Positions 22,637 through 32,391 of a DNA stretch of 32,502 nt are shown one piece after another. How positions within the stretch are numbered: position 1 is the stretch's first letter; every line of letters starts with the position of its first letter. The notes below the pieces were generated by a model, which was not told the DNA's origin, ran no database searches, and saw nothing but the letters and a program-made list of their open reading frames with translations. Source of the DNA: Alphaproteobacteria bacterium (GTDB taxonomy: Bacteria; Pseudomonadota; Alphaproteobacteria; Reyranellales; Reyranellaceae); contig JAHCJT010000013.1 of NCBI GenBank assembly GCA_026126245.1, forward strand, positions 1-32,502, in the 5' to 3' direction. The position numbers and the translations under genes are program-made.

Positions 22637-23482
22637 TCAGTGCGCGCCGCGCACGAACAGCTCGTAGAGGCTGAGCAGGATCTCGAACGCGATCAGCAGG
22701 ATGATCGCCCACTCCAGGCGCATGGCGCGGCGCGTGTTGACCACCTGCAGCAGCGAGGTCACCGAGTCGTTGATCAGCGTCAGCTTGCGGCTGAGCGCCC
22801 GGCTGCGCTCGAGGATTTCGTAGTCGTCGGCCAGCCGGGCGTGAAAGCGCTCGAGCTGCGGATGGTCCCACAGCAGGTCGGGCTTGTCTTCGGCTTCGAC
22901 CCGCACCGACATGCGCTGCAGGGCCGCGAGCACGTGGCCGATCTGGCGCAGCAGCGCGGCGCCACCGGTCATCACCCCGCCGCTGTCACGAAGTTGAAAC
23001 ACAAAGGGTTCGATGCGGTCCAGCGCCGCAGCCACCGCCGTTTCGTGATGCGCCAGCACGACGCTCTTGGACAGCACGCTGGCGATGATCTGCAGATGCT
23101 CCATCGTGACGTCGCGCAGCACCACCACACCGCTGGCGGCAATCGCCTCCTGGCCGCCGCGGTCGACCGCGATCTGGACCTCTTCGGTGGTCGGCGCCGG
23201 CTCCGACCCGACGGTCCGGCCGCGCAGGGAGTCGAGCAGCGTGCGTTCGGCGGCGGCGTCGAGGCCGACCAGCACCACCGCGCCATAGCGGAACACGAAG
23301 GCGACACCGCCGGTCGACGGCCGCAAGATGACCGGCGTGCTGATGGTTCCGGCCGGCTCGCCCAGCCCGCGGGTATCGATCCGTTCGCCGACCAGCAGCG
23401 CCCGGACGGTCCAGGCCGTTCGGTCGGCCGGCAGGGGCGGCTGTCCGGCCGCTGCCGGTGTCGGAGTATCCTGCCCATCCAT
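22637..23482 (-). CDS. RMD1/YagE family protein (DUF155) with C-terminal membrane anchor
   Basis: A 281-residue protein of the DUF155 family, related to yeast Rmd1/Sif2 and human RMND1, of unknown biochemical role. After a Pro/Ala-rich start it has [23 protein letters not shown] N-terminal strands, [18 protein letters not shown], an acidic/regulatory loop, [82 protein letters not shown] and [40 protein letters not shown]. The last segment forms the C-terminal membrane helix typical of the family. ATG at 23482 (MDGQD) is preferred, with GGGG upstream; ATG at 23491 is possible. The gene is divergent from the oligopeptide-binding protein gene. Confidence 0.88.
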   Translation of the reverse strand: MDGQDTPTPAAAGQPPLPADRTAWTVRALLVGERIDTRGLGEPAGTISTPVILRPSTGGVAFVFRYGAVVLVGLDAAAERTLLDSLRGRTVGSEPAPTTEEVQIAVDRGGQEAIAASGVVVLRDVTMEHLQIIASVLSKSVVLAHHETAVAAALDRIEPFVFQLRDSGGVMTGGAALLRQIGHVLAALQRMSVRVEAEDKPDLLWDHPQLERFHARLADDYEILERSRALSRKLTLINDSVTSLLQVVNTRRAMRLEWAIILLIAFEILLSLYELFVRGAH

Positions 23483-23657
23483 TCGTGCCATCCCCGGTCG
23501 ATGGTCTTGTCCGGCGCGGCCCGCAGCATGACATGACGCAGCGGTGAAGGCGCGCACCGCCTGACAGCCTTGCGTTTGGCCTGGCGCCTGCATAGGAATT
23601 GGCGCGCAACTGCGAATATGGCGGCGACGCCGGACACGGCGTCGAGGGGGCTTGGGA

Positions 23658-25238
23658 ATGATCGGTCGCCGGATCGGCGCGGCGCTGGCGGTAGTGCTGG
23701 CCCTGGTTGCCTGGCCGCTGTCGCTGGCGGCGCAGGAGCTGCGCGTCGGCCTGGCGGAAGAGCCCGGCTCGCTCGACCCGCAGTTCCAGAACGTGCGCGC
23801 CGACAACCAGGTGGCCATGCATCTGTTCGAGGCGCTGGTGGCGCAGGACCAGGCGCAGAACCTGCAACCGGCGCTGGCGGTGTCGTGGACCGCGGTCGAC
23901 GACACGACCTGGGAGTTCAAGCTGCGCCCCGACGTGACCTTCCACGACGGCTCGTTGTTCACGGCCGCCGATGTCGTGTTCAGCATCGAACGCGCCGCCA
24001 AGGTGCCCAACGCGCCGGCGCCGTTCACGCAGTTCACCAAGCAGATCGCCGGCATCGACGTGGTCGATCCGCTGACCGTGCGGTTGCGCACCGCCGTGCC
24101 GGCGCCGCTGCTGCCGCTCGACATGGCCTCGATCCGCATCCTGTCGAAGAGCGCCGCCTCCGGCCCGGCACCGGAAGGCAAGACCACCGACCAGCTCAAC
24201 CGCGGCGAGGGCCTGGTCGGCACCGGCCCCTACCGTTTCGTCGAATGGACGCGCGGCGGGCCGCTGGTGCTGGCGCGCAACGAAACCTACTGGGGCACCA
24301 AACCCGCCTGGCGACGCCTGGTCCTGCGGCCGTTGCCCAACGCCGCCAACCGCGTCAACGCCCTGCTGTCGGGCGACGTCGACCTCATCGAGGAGCCGCC
24401 ACCCGGCGACCTCGCCAGACTGGCGCGCGACGAACGTGTTGCGCTGGCGCGCACCGCCTCGAACCGCGTCATCTACCTGCATCTCGACCAGTTCGCCGAA
24501 CCGACGCCCGGCATCCCCGATACCAACGGCCGCAACCCGCTGAAGGACAGGCGGGTGCGACAGGCGCTGTCGCTGGCACTCGACCGCGGCGCCATCGTGG
24601 CCCGCGTCATGGACGGCGTCGCCGTGCCGGCCGGCGACCTGCTGCCGGCGCCGATGTTCGGCACGCGCAAGGACACGCCGGTGGTGCGTCGCGACCTGGC
24701 GCGCGCCAGGAAGCTGCTGGCCGACGCCGGCTACCCCAACGGCTTCTCGATCACCCTGGGGGCGCCCAACGGCCGCTACCTCAACGACGCCAAGGTGGCC
24801 GAGGCCATCGCGCCGATGTGGAGCGAGGCCGGCGTCAAGACGCAGGTCGAGACCACCGCGCCGCCGACGTTCTTCCGGAACCGCGACGAGTACAAGTACA
24901 GCGCCTATCTCGCCGGCTGGACGGCGAGCAGCGGCGAGATGTCCGATCCGCTGCGCGCCCTGGTGGCGACGCCCAACCGCGAGCGCGGCACGGGCAGCAG
25001 CAACCGCGGTCGCTACTCCAATCCCGCCGTCGACGCCAAGCTGGCCGAGGCACTGCGCACCGTCGACGAGGACAAGCGCCGCGCGCTGCTGCAGGAGGCC
25101 GGCAAGCTGGTGATGGACGATGTCGGCATCCTGCCGCTCTACTTCGAGGCCGCAGTGTGGGCGATGAAGAAGGGCCTCACCTATCCCGCCCGCGTCGATC
25201 GCCTGACGCTCGCCTGGCAGGTGACGCCGACGCCGTGA
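23658..25238 (+). CDS. ABC transporter substrate-binding protein, oligopeptide/nickel family (SBP_bac_5)
   Basis: A 526-residue periplasmic binding protein of the DppA/OppA family. The signal peptide is MIGRRIGAALAVVLALVAWPLSLAAQ. The mature start ELRVGLAEEPGSLDPQ, NQVAMHLFEALV, DDTTWEFKLRPDVTFHDGSLFTAADVVFSIERA, GTGPYRFVEWTRGGPLVLARNETYWG and LKDRRVRQALSLALDRGAIV are diagnostic. The C-terminus keeps RYSNPAVDAKLAEALRT and LPLYFEAAVWAMKKGL. ATG at 23658 was chosen over a TTG two codons upstream; a G-rich ribosome site precedes it. No permease or ATPase gene follows, so it must share membrane parts encoded elsewhere. The ligand is unknown. Confidence 0.94.
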   Translation: MIGRRIGAALAVVLALVAWPLSLAAQELRVGLAEEPGSLDPQFQNVRADNQVAMHLFEALVAQDQAQNLQPALAVSWTAVDDTTWEFKLRPDVTFHDGSLFTAADVVFSIERAAKVPNAPAPFTQFTKQIAGIDVVDPLTVRLRTAVPAPLLPLDMASIRILSKSAASGPAPEGKTTDQLNRGEGLVGTGPYRFVEWTRGGPLVLARNETYWGTKPAWRRLVLRPLPNAANRVNALLSGDVDLIEEPPPGDLARLARDERVALARTASNRVIYLHLDQFAEPTPGIPDTNGRNPLKDRRVRQALSLALDRGAIVARVMDGVAVPAGDLLPAPMFGTRKDTPVVRRDLARARKLLADAGYPNGFSITLGAPNGRYLNDAKVAEAIAPMWSEAGVKTQVETTAPPTFFRNRDEYKYSAYLAGWTASSGEMSDPLRALVATPNRERGTGSSNRGRYSNPAVDAKLAEALRTVDEDKRRALLQEAGKLVMDDVGILPLYFEAAVWAMKKGLTYPARVDRLTLAWQVTPTP

Positions 25239-25316
25239 TCGCAAAGCTGGCGTCGTCCCGGCATTGATCGGACGGCACGGCAAGACGCTCGCCGCGGGCC
25301 GGGCTATTCTGCTTTC

Positions 25317-26510
25317 ATGAGCGCCTCCCTTCCCCGCAAGCACTGCGATCCCGCCGCCACCGGCCCGCTGGACGGCATCCGCGTCGTCGACCTCTCGCGC
25401 CTCGTGGCCGGCAACATCGTCACCCACGTGCTGGCCGATTTCGGCGCCGACGTCATCAAGGTCGAGCGGCCGGGCAAGGGCGACGACCTGCGCAACTGGC
25501 GGGTCGCCGGCCACGAGGTCTTCTGGAAGACCTATTCGCGCAACAAGCGCTCGATCGCGCTCGACATCAAGAGCACCGACGGACGGCGCACCCTGGAGCG
25601 CCTGATCCGGGTGGCGCAGGTGCTGGTCGAGAACTTCGTGCCCGGCACGCTGGAGCGGATGGGCCTGGGGCCCGCGGCGCTGCTGGCGCTGAACCCGAAG
25701 CTGATCGTCGTGCGCGTCTCGGGCTGGGGCCAGACCGGGCCGTGGAAGGACCGGCCGGGCTTCGGCACGCTGGTCGAGGCGATGTCGGGCTTCGCGCACC
25801 TCAACGGCTATCCCGACAAGCCGCCGGCGGTGCCGCCGCTGGCGCTGGGCGACATGATCGCCGGCCAGTACGGCGCCTTCGCCGTGATGACCGCGCTGCG
25901 CGAGATCGAGGTCAAGGGCGGCGCCGGCCAGGTGATCGACCTGTCGCTGTTCGAGCCGATCTTCTTTGCCGTCGCGTCGGAGGCCGGCACGGCGCGCATC
26001 GCCGGTCACGGCTCGATGCGCTCGGGCAATCAGTCGACCCACACCGCGCCGCGCAACCTCTACCGCTGCGCCGACGGCAAGTACGTAGCGCTGTCGGGCT
26101 CGATGCAGTCGATGGCCGAGCGGCTGATGCGCGCCATCGGGCGCGCCGAGCTGATCGACGATCCGCGCTTTGCCACCAACGACGCGCGGGTCAAGAACCG
26201 CGATGCGCTCGATGCGATCATCGGCGCCTTCATCGCAGCGCGCTCCCAGGACGAGAACCTGGCGCTGTTCGAGGCCGCCGACGTGACGGTCGGGCCGGTC
26301 TGCGCCGTCGAGGACCTGCTGACGCATCCCTACGTGATCGGTCGCGAGGCCATCGTCGAGCTCGACGATCCCGATCTCGGCAGCCTGCCGGCGCACAACA
26401 TCACGCCGCGGCTGTCGCGCACGCCGGGCACCTTCCGCCGGCCGGCGCCCAGGGTCGGCGAGCACAGCGCCGAGGTGCTGCGCGACCTCGACGCCTGGGA
26501 ACGCACCTGA
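25317..26510 (+). CDS. CaiB/BaiF family (class III) CoA-transferase
   Basis: A 397-residue class III CoA-transferase that moves CoA between carboxylic acids, with formation of an Asp-CoA anhydride. Motifs are LDGIRVVDLSRLVAGNIVTHVLADFGADVIKVERPGKGDDLR, YSRNKRSIALDIKS, VENFVPGTLERMGLG, VVRVSGWGQTGPWKDRPGFGTLVEAMSG, and LALGDMIAGQYGAFAVMTAL with the expected catalytic Asp in GDMIAG. HTAPRNLYRCADGKYVALSGSMQSMAERLMRAIG follows. Length is normal for the family. It stands alone, 78 bp after the binding-protein gene and on the same strand. The acyl substrate cannot be told from sequence. Confidence 0.95.
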   Translation: MSASLPRKHCDPAATGPLDGIRVVDLSRLVAGNIVTHVLADFGADVIKVERPGKGDDLRNWRVAGHEVFWKTYSRNKRSIALDIKSTDGRRTLERLIRVAQVLVENFVPGTLERMGLGPAALLALNPKLIVVRVSGWGQTGPWKDRPGFGTLVEAMSGFAHLNGYPDKPPAVPPLALGDMIAGQYGAFAVMTALREIEVKGGAGQVIDLSLFEPIFFAVASEAGTARIAGHGSMRSGNQSTHTAPRNLYRCADGKYVALSGSMQSMAERLMRAIGRAELIDDPRFATNDARVKNRDALDAIIGAFIAARSQDENLALFEAADVTVGPVCAVEDLLTHPYVIGREAIVELDDPDLGSLPAHNITPRLSRTPGTFRRPAPRVGEHSAEVLRDLDAWERT

Positions 26511-26831
26511 GCCGGTCTGCGCGCAAGGCACACGCCACGCGCCGGCGTCGCGCGCGTTCAAACAACGGGCATCGGACGAACCTGTTCACGGCGCGGCGCG
26601 CACCGGCCTTCGCATGTGCAATATGACTCGGTTGACACCATCCCGCCGTCCGCGTGTTGATTGCGATTGTTGAGGGCGCGTGACGCCCGCACGACGGTTC
26701 GATGAAACGCCGCGTCGCCGGCGGCTTGGGGAAACGCATCGAGGACCACGAGGTAGCGTGTCCGGTACCGCGGGGGAACGCCCCGGGACATGCGGCTTGG
26801 TGCGTTCAGCGAGCAACGACGGGGACCAGAC
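26511..26831. other. 321-bp gap without a recognised gene
   Basis: No conserved reading frame, tRNA or strong repeat is visible. It contains TTGACA at 26632-26637, but only a poor -10 (TGTTGA, 17 nt later), so a promoter for the methyltransferase gene is possible but weak. The GC content is mixed, and the antisense open frame across it is not protein-like. Confidence 0.4.
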
Positions 26832-27443
26832 ATGCGCAGCGCCACCAGCCGCAATCCGATCGCGGCCGATCCTCTGGCGTTCGCGCGCGGCTGGCTGCGT
26901 TCGCCGCGATCGGTCGGCGGACCGTTCGCCAGTACCGTGTGGACGGCGGCACGCATCGCCGAGACGACGCTCGATGCGGCCTGCGGCAACGGCGGCACGG
27001 TGGTCGAGCTGGGCGCCGGCACCGGTCCGATCACCGAGGCGCTGCTGCGGCTGGGATGTCCGCTCGACCGGTTGGTCGTGATCGAGCGCGACGCCGAGAT
27101 GTGCGCCTTGCTGGAGGAGCGTTTTGCCGGCCTGCGGGTGCTGCAGGGCGACGCCCTGCGGCTGCGTGAAACCCTGGCGCAGGGCCGGGTGAAGTCGGCC
27201 TGCGTCGTGCTCAGCGGCCTGCCGATGCGCGTGATCCCGGCCGACCAGGCGACCGCCTGCTATCGCGATGCCCTGGCGGCGATGCCGCCCGACGGCAGTA
27301 TCATCCAGTACACCTACGGCCTGCGCTCGCCGCTTGACCCGGCGATCGTCGCGGCGCTCGACCTCGACGCCGCCTTTGTCGGCCGCGAATGGCGCAACCT
27401 GCCGCCGATGGCGGTGTGGCGCTATCGCAAGCGCGCGACGTAG
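26832..27443 (+). CDS. SAM-dependent methyltransferase, phospholipid N-methyltransferase/KsgA-like class
   Basis: A 203-residue methyltransferase. The opening PLAFARGWLRSPRSVGGPFAST resembles small PmtA-like proteins (FLRSPRxVGAxxPSS). The SAM-binding motif I is VVELGAGTGPITEALL, then LVVIERDAEMCALLEERFAGLRVLQGDALRL (motif II acid), VVLSGLPMRVIP at the catalytic-loop position and the late IIQYTYGLRSPL. Similar proteins are annotated as phosphatidylethanolamine N-methyltransferase or rRNA adenine methyltransferase-like; I favour a lipid or small-molecule enzyme. ATG at 26832 was chosen as closest to the family N-terminus; an in-frame ATG at 26790 is open as well. There is no operon partner: the next gene starts about 205 bp later. 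Confidence 0.82.
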   Translation: MRSATSRNPIAADPLAFARGWLRSPRSVGGPFASTVWTAARIAETTLDAACGNGGTVVELGAGTGPITEALLRLGCPLDRLVVIERDAEMCALLEERFAGLRVLQGDALRLRETLAQGRVKSACVVLSGLPMRVIPADQATACYRDALAAMPPDGSIIQYTYGLRSPLDPAIVAALDLDAAFVGREWRNLPPMAVWRYRKRAT

Positions 27444-27648
27444 CCGCGCCACATCCGTCATGGTGCCTCCCGCCCGGCGGAAATTTTGCGCCGCGGCAGT
27501 TCGCGCCGGCGCAACGGCGGCGACCGCGACTTGCCGTCGCGGCAGGCCGCCATGCCCGCCACGCGCGGGCAATCCCCTGTGATATCGCTGTCCCCTGTGC
27601 TTACTCTGTGGCGCCGACGGTGATGACTGAGAGCCTGGCGGGCAAGCG

Positions 27649-28734
27649 ATGTCGCATCACGATCACTTCTCTCCCGACTACAGCAGCGCACGGGCCAACT
27701 TCCGGGCGGCCTGCGCCGAGGCCGGCGTCGAGATCGTCAGCTGGCCGCATGCGCTGCGCGGCCCGCGGGGCGAGAACCTGGCCACCGACACGGCGTGGAT
27801 CGGGCCGGCCGACGCCAGCCGCGTGCTGGTGACCTGCTCGGCCACGCACGGTGTTGAGGGCCACTATGGCAGCGCCTGCCAGGTCGGCTTCCTGCGCGAC
27901 GGCCACTGGCGCACCTTGCCGCGCGGCACGGCGGTGCTGCTGATCCACGCCACCAATCCCTACGGCTTCGCCTGGACGCGGCGGGTCAACGAAGACAACA
28001 TCGACATCAACCGCAACTTCATCGACTTCGGCCGGCCGCTGCCGGAGAACGGCCTGTATCTCGACGTCGCCGACGTGCTGGCGCCGCCGGAGTGGAACGC
28101 CGACGTCGAGGCGCGCACCCGCGAGGCCGTCGCCCGGTACATCGCCCGGGTCGGCGCCGCCGGATTCGGCAAGGCGGTCGTCGCCGGCCAGCGCACGCAT
28201 CCCAACGGGCTGTTCTTCGGCGGCACGAGTCCCTGCTGGTCGAACCGCACCATCGGCGAGATCGTGCCGCACTATCTCGAGCAGGCGAGCCATGTCTGCG
28301 TCATCGACTTCCACACCGGGCTGGGGCCCTTCGGCTACTCCGAGATGATCTGCCGCCACCCGCCGGGCTCGGTGCCGCTGGCACTGGCGCGGCGCTGGTT
28401 CGGCGATGCCGTGACCTCGCCGGCGGCCGGCGAAAGCGCCTCGCCGGTGATCGAGGGCAATCTGCGCATGGCCTTCGTGCGCCTGCTGCCCGAGGCCACG
28501 GTGGTTGCCGCCGCCATCGAGGTCGGCACCCTGCCGGGCGAAGAGGTCAACATGGCGCTGATCGCCGACAACTGGCTGCACATCCACGGCGATCCGAAAT
28601 CGGAGCAGGGCCGCGCCATCAAGCAGCGGGTGCGCGACGCGTTCTATTGCGACCGCGACGACTGGCGGGACGCCTGCTACCCGCGCGCCGTCGAGATCCA
28701 GCACCAGGCGCTGGCCGGTTTGGCGGCGGCATAG
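27649..28734 (+). CDS. DUF2817 family M14-like metallopeptidase
   Basis: A 361-residue protein of the DUF2817 family, in the zinc carboxypeptidase (M14/AspA) clan. Zinc ligands are likely His-67 and Glu-70 in SATHGVEGHYGS and the His in VIDFHTGLGPFG; a catalytic Glu is likely in AAIEVGTLPGEEV. TNPYGFAWTRRVNEDNIDINRNF is the highly conserved arginine/asparagine region that binds the substrate carboxylate. No signal peptide is seen. It is followed 132 bp later by an M20 deacylase on the same strand. Both are hydrolases acting on amide bonds, so they may work on related peptides or N-acyl compounds. The natural substrate is unknown. Confidence 0.9.
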   Translation: MSHHDHFSPDYSSARANFRAACAEAGVEIVSWPHALRGPRGENLATDTAWIGPADASRVLVTCSATHGVEGHYGSACQVGFLRDGHWRTLPRGTAVLLIHATNPYGFAWTRRVNEDNIDINRNFIDFGRPLPENGLYLDVADVLAPPEWNADVEARTREAVARYIARVGAAGFGKAVVAGQRTHPNGLFFGGTSPCWSNRTIGEIVPHYLEQASHVCVIDFHTGLGPFGYSEMICRHPPGSVPLALARRWFGDAVTSPAAGESASPVIEGNLRMAFVRLLPEATVVAAAIEVGTLPGEEVNMALIADNWLHIHGDPKSEQGRAIKQRVRDAFYCDRDDWRDACYPRAVEIQHQALAGLAAA

Positions 28735-28866
28735 CCGCGCCGGCGCCGGCGGGCCGGCCGTTCACCAGAGGCGACGGCGCCGCCTTGCCCGGCGACGGTG
28801 GATAACGGCGGCATTGGCGATTAACCTGCGCTGCCGATTTACCGCTTATTCGTCAAAGGCCACCTG

Positions 28867-30147
28867 ATGCTCGACGCCTCGCTCAGCACGCAGATCATGA
28901 ACGCCGTCGACGACACGTTCGACCGCCAGACGTCGGTTCTGGCCGATCTCGTGCGCATTCCCTCGGTCCGTTATCGCGAGGCGCCCGCCCAGGACATGAT
29001 GGCGCGGCTGTTCAAGGACGAAGGGCTGGGTGTCGACCGCTGGCAGATCCGCGTCGACGACATCAAGCACTTGCCGGGCTACTCGCCCAAGCAGGTCGAC
29101 TACGACGACGCCTGGAACGTGGTCGGCGCCTGGCGGCCGGCCAACCCCAAGGGCCGCTCGTTGATCCTCAACGGCCATATCGACGTGGTGCCCGAGGGGC
29201 CGCACGAGATGTGGACGGCGCCGCCCTTCGAGCCGCGCATCCGCAATGGCTGGATGTACGGCCGCGGCGCCGGCGACATGAAGGCCGGCCTGATCCTCAA
29301 TCACTACGCGCTGATCGCGCTCCGGCGGCTGGGCTGGCGGCCGGCGGCCGACGTCTACATGCAGTCCGTCGTCGAGGAGGAGTGCACCGGCAACGGCGCG
29401 CTGGCCTGTCTGCAACGCGGCTACCGCGCCGACGCGGCCCTGATCCCCGAACCGTCGGGCGGCGTCATCACCATCGCCCAGGTCGGCGTGATGTGGTTCC
29501 AGGTCAAGGTCACCGGCCATCCCGTGCACGTCTACAAGGCCGATGCCGGCTCCAACGCCATCGAGTCGGCGTTCCGCCTGATCCAGGCGCTGCGCAAGCT
29601 GGAGAAGCAGTGGAACGCGCGCAAAGCCAAGGACTCGCATTTCCACGACCACCATCACCCGGTGAATTTCAACGTCGGACGCATCGAGGGCGGCGACTGG
29701 GCAAGCTCGGTGCCGGCGTGGTGCACCTTCGACATGCGCGTCGGCGTGCTGCCGTCGCAGACCCTGGCCGAGGCGCGGCGCGAGATCGAGGATTGCGTGC
29801 GCCACGCCGCCGCCAACGACGCCTTCCTCGGCAACATGCCGCCGACCGTGACCTGGGAGGGCTTCCAGGCCGAGCCGTTTGTCCTCAAGAACCACACGCA
29901 GGTGCGCAAGGTGCTCGCCCGGGCGCATCGCACGGTGTTCGGCAAGGCGCTGCAGGACCGCACCTCGACCGGCACGGCCGACAATCGCTTCTTCGGGCTC
30001 TATGCCGGCATCCCGGCGCTGGTCTACGGGCCGGAGTCCGACGACATCCACGGCTTCGACGAACGCGTCAACCTGGAGTCGGTGCGCAAGATCACCCAGG
30101 CCACGGCGCTGTTCATCGCGCAGTGGTGCGGGCTGGAGCGCGCGTGA
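28867..30147 (+). CDS. M20 family ArgE/DapE-type deacylase
   Basis: A 426-residue di-zinc hydrolase of peptidase family M20. Metal and catalytic residues are visible: LNGHIDVVPEG (His-104, Asp-106), GRGAGDMKAG (bridging Asp-137), VVEEECTGNGA (Glu-170 to 172) and DIHGFDERV (C-terminal His). The dimerisation domain lies around VTGHPVHVYKADAGSNAIESAFRLIQAL. The enzyme removes an acyl group from an N-acyl amino acid or similar. It groups with the ArgE/DapE-annotated enzymes common in soil proteobacteria rather than the true arginine- or lysine-pathway enzymes, judging by its length and the HFHDHHHPVNFNVG insert. ATG at 28867 has AAAGG in front. The tusA-like gene follows after 58 bp. Confidence 0.93.
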   Translation: MLDASLSTQIMNAVDDTFDRQTSVLADLVRIPSVRYREAPAQDMMARLFKDEGLGVDRWQIRVDDIKHLPGYSPKQVDYDDAWNVVGAWRPANPKGRSLILNGHIDVVPEGPHEMWTAPPFEPRIRNGWMYGRGAGDMKAGLILNHYALIALRRLGWRPAADVYMQSVVEEECTGNGALACLQRGYRADAALIPEPSGGVITIAQVGVMWFQVKVTGHPVHVYKADAGSNAIESAFRLIQALRKLEKQWNARKAKDSHFHDHHHPVNFNVGRIEGGDWASSVPAWCTFDMRVGVLPSQTLAEARREIEDCVRHAAANDAFLGNMPPTVTWEGFQAEPFVLKNHTQVRKVLARAHRTVFGKALQDRTSTGTADNRFFGLYAGIPALVYGPESDDIHGFDERVNLESVRKITQATALFIAQWCGLERA

Positions 30148-30205
30148 GGCACCGGCAACCGCCAGCCGACGCGCGACGCGCGCGGCCACGAGGCGTGATC
30201 GCGCC

Positions 30206-30451
30206 ATGACCGACGCGCTTGACGGCGACCGCACCTACGACGCCAGCGGCCTGCTCTGTCCGCTGCCGGTGCTGCGCGCCAACCGTGTGCTGCGCGAGCT
30301 GCAGGCCGGCCAGACGCTGAAGGTGCTGGCCACCGACCCGGCGGCCGAGGCCGACTTCCCCGCCTACTGCCGGCAGACCGGCCATACGCTGGTGGCGACG
30401 GCGCGCGAGGGCGCGACGCTGGTATTCCTGATTCGCAAGAAGGACGCCTGA
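30206..30451 (+). CDS. tusA: TusA-family sulfur carrier protein
   Basis: An 81-residue protein with the TusA/SirA fold. The signature [25 protein letters not shown] contains the CPxP motif with the active Cys (residue 18) that carries persulfide sulfur. [26 protein letters not shown] and LVFLIRKK complete the fold. TusA hands sulfur to tRNA thiolation or molybdenum-cofactor pathways, and paralogues serve other sulfur transfers. ATG at 30206 is the family start; the open frame upstream is out-of-frame read-through of the M20 gene. It stands between the M20 gene and pgk on the same strand. The neighbours give no clue to a partner. Confidence 0.93.
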   Translation: MTDALDGDRTYDASGLLCPLPVLRANRVLRELQAGQTLKVLATDPAAEADFPAYCRQTGHTLVATAREGATLVFLIRKKDA

Positions 30452-30557
30452 GCGCCGCGTCGCGCGGCACCGCATGCTCTTGCGTCCGGCGCGGCCGCCC
30501 GCTAGCCATGCGGCAACACAGGACCATGGCGCCACCGGCGTCGTTCACGAGGTTGGC

Positions 30558-31757
30558 ATGCCGGATTTCAAAACCCTCGACGACATCGCGCCCGCGGGCA
30601 AGCGCGTGCTGATCCGCGTCGACCTCAACGTGCCGATGGACCACGGCAAGGTCAGCGACATGACGCGCATCGAGCGCGTCGCACCCACCATCGCCGAGCT
30701 GGCCGACAAGGGCGCCAAGGTGGTGGTGCTGAGCCATTTCGGCCGGCCCGGCGGCAAGGTGGTGCCAGAGATGTCGCTGAAGGCGCTGGTCGAACCGCTG
30801 GCAGCGACGCTGAAAAAGCCCGTGGCGTTCGCCACCGACTGCGTCGGCCCGACGGCGCAGCAGGCGGTCGCCGCATTGAAGAACGGCGACGTCGTGCTGC
30901 TCGAGAACCTGCGCTTCCACAAGGCGGAGGAGAAGAACGAGGCCGGCTTCATCGACCAGCTCTCGGTGCTGGGCGACATCTACGTCAACGACGCCTTCTC
31001 CTGCGCCCATCGCGCCCATGCCTCGACCGAAGGACTCGCCAACCGCCTGCCGGCAGTGGCCGGCCGGCTGATGCAGGCCGAGCTGGTGGCGCTCGACAAG
31101 GCGCTGGGCGCGCCCAAACGGCCGGTGGCGGCACTGGTCGGCGGCGCCAAGGTGTCGACCAAGCTGGAACTGCTGGGCCATCTCGTCGGCAAGGTCGATC
31201 GCCTGGTGATCGGCGGCGGCATGGCCAACACGTTCCTGCACGCGCAGGGGATCAACGTCGGCAAGTCGCTGTGCGAGAAGGACCTCGCCGCCACGGCCCG
31301 CGACATCCTGGGCAAGGCCGAGGCGGCGAAGTGCAAGGTGCTGCTGCCGCTCGACGCGGCCATCGCCGCCGAGTTCAAGGCCGGCGCCGCCAGCCGCATC
31401 GTCGACATCGCCGCGGTGCCCGACGACCAGATGATTCTCGACATCGGCCCGAAGTCGATCGACGCGCTCAAGAGCGAGCTTGCCGGCTGCGCCACCCTGG
31501 TGTGGAACGGCCCGCTCGGCGCCTTCGAGGTCGCGCCGTTCGATGCCGGCACCTCGGCCGTGGCGCGCGAGGCGGCGGCGCTGACGCAGGCCGGCAAGCT
31601 GCTGTCGGTGGCCGGCGGCGGCGACACCGTGGCAGCGCTGGCGCATGCCGGCGTCGAGGACAAGTTTAGCTACGTCTCGACCGCCGGCGGCGCCTTCCTG
31701 GAATGGCTGGAAGGCAAGACGCTGCCCGGCGTGGCGGCACTGATCCGCGCCGCGTAG
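30558..31757 (+). CDS. pgk: Phosphoglycerate kinase
   Basis: A 399-residue glycolytic/gluconeogenic enzyme that interconverts 1,3-bisphosphoglycerate + ADP and 3-phosphoglycerate + ATP. Signatures are [118 protein letters not shown] and the nucleotide loop [14 protein letters not shown] at 30558 has GAGG 5 nt upstream and fits the [10 protein letters not shown] start. Alphaproteobacteria usually place pgk after gap; here it is preceded by tusA and followed 40 bp later by a NUDIX gene. Confidence 0.98.
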   Translation: MPDFKTLDDIAPAGKRVLIRVDLNVPMDHGKVSDMTRIERVAPTIAELADKGAKVVVLSHFGRPGGKVVPEMSLKALVEPLAATLKKPVAFATDCVGPTAQQAVAALKNGDVVLLENLRFHKAEEKNEAGFIDQLSVLGDIYVNDAFSCAHRAHASTEGLANRLPAVAGRLMQAELVALDKALGAPKRPVAALVGGAKVSTKLELLGHLVGKVDRLVIGGGMANTFLHAQGINVGKSLCEKDLAATARDILGKAEAAKCKVLLPLDAAIAAEFKAGAASRIVDIAAVPDDQMILDIGPKSIDALKSELAGCATLVWNGPLGAFEVAPFDAGTSAVAREAAALTQAGKLLSVAGGGDTVAALAHAGVEDKFSYVSTAGGAFLEWLEGKTLPGVAALIRAA

Positions 31758-31797
31758 AGTTGCGCCCCAGCCGCGTTGCAGCTTCGGAGAACGCCCG

Positions 31798-32391
31798 ATG
31801 AGCGAAGCCGAGCGACCGCCGCCGCGCCTGCCGTGGGACCCGCCCGACAATTTCAAGAAGCGCGTGCCCGACGGCGACAACCGCGAGCGGCTGGTGTGCG
31901 ACGATTGCAAGTTCGTGCTCTACCAGAATCCGAAGATCGTCGCCGGATCGGTCGTGATGGCCGACGACCGCATCCTGCTGGCGCGCCGCGCGATCGAGCC
32001 GCGCAAGGGCTACTGGACCCTGCCGGCCGGCTACATGGAGATCGGCGAGACCGCCGAGCAGGCGGCTCAGCGCGAGGCGATCGAGGAAGCCTGCGCCACC
32101 ATCGAGATCGACCGCCTGCTGGCGGTCTACAGCATCGCGCGCATCGGCCAGGTGCAGATCATGTACCGCGCGCGGCTGGCCTCGCCCGACATCGCGCCGG
32201 GGCCGGAGAGCACCGAGGTCGCCCTGGTCCGCTGGGACGACATCCCGTGGGAGAACCTGGCGTTCCCGACCGTGGTGTGGGCGCTGGCGCATTTCCACCA
32301 GACGCGCGCCCGCGACGACTTCGCGACCTTCTCCAACCCGACCGGCGATCTGGCGCGCATGTGGCCGCCGCGCAAGCCGGCCGGCGTGTAG
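31798..32391 (+). CDS. NUDIX hydrolase with N-terminal CxxC motif
   Basis: A 197-residue NUDIX enzyme, which cleaves nucleoside diphosphates linked to another moiety. A short segment with VCDDCKFVLYQNPKIVAGSVV (Cys-34, Cys-37) resembles the zinc-ribbon edge of the NADH-pyrophosphatase-like group. The NUDIX box runs from Gly-78: GYMEIGETAEQAAQREAIEEACA fits Gx5Ex7REUxEE, with the last Gly position changed to Ala. LVRWDDIPWENLAFPTVVWAL is typical of the C-terminus. The substrate may be NADH, ADP-ribose or a related compound. CGGAGA lies before the ATG. It is 40 bp downstream of pgk and is probably co-transcribed with it. Confidence 0.93.
   Translation: MSEAERPPPRLPWDPPDNFKKRVPDGDNRERLVCDDCKFVLYQNPKIVAGSVVMADDRILLARRAIEPRKGYWTLPAGYMEIGETAEQAAQREAIEEACATIEIDRLLAVYSIARIGQVQIMYRARLASPDIAPGPESTEVALVRWDDIPWENLAFPTVVWALAHFHQTRARDDFATFSNPTGDLARMWPPRKPAGV

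Noticed and set aside
22986..26561. 1191-codon minus-strand open frame
   Set aside because: It lies antisense to the SBP_bac_5 and CoA-transferase genes and is rich in Arg, His, Asp and Gln with no domain. It is a typical high-GC shadow frame.
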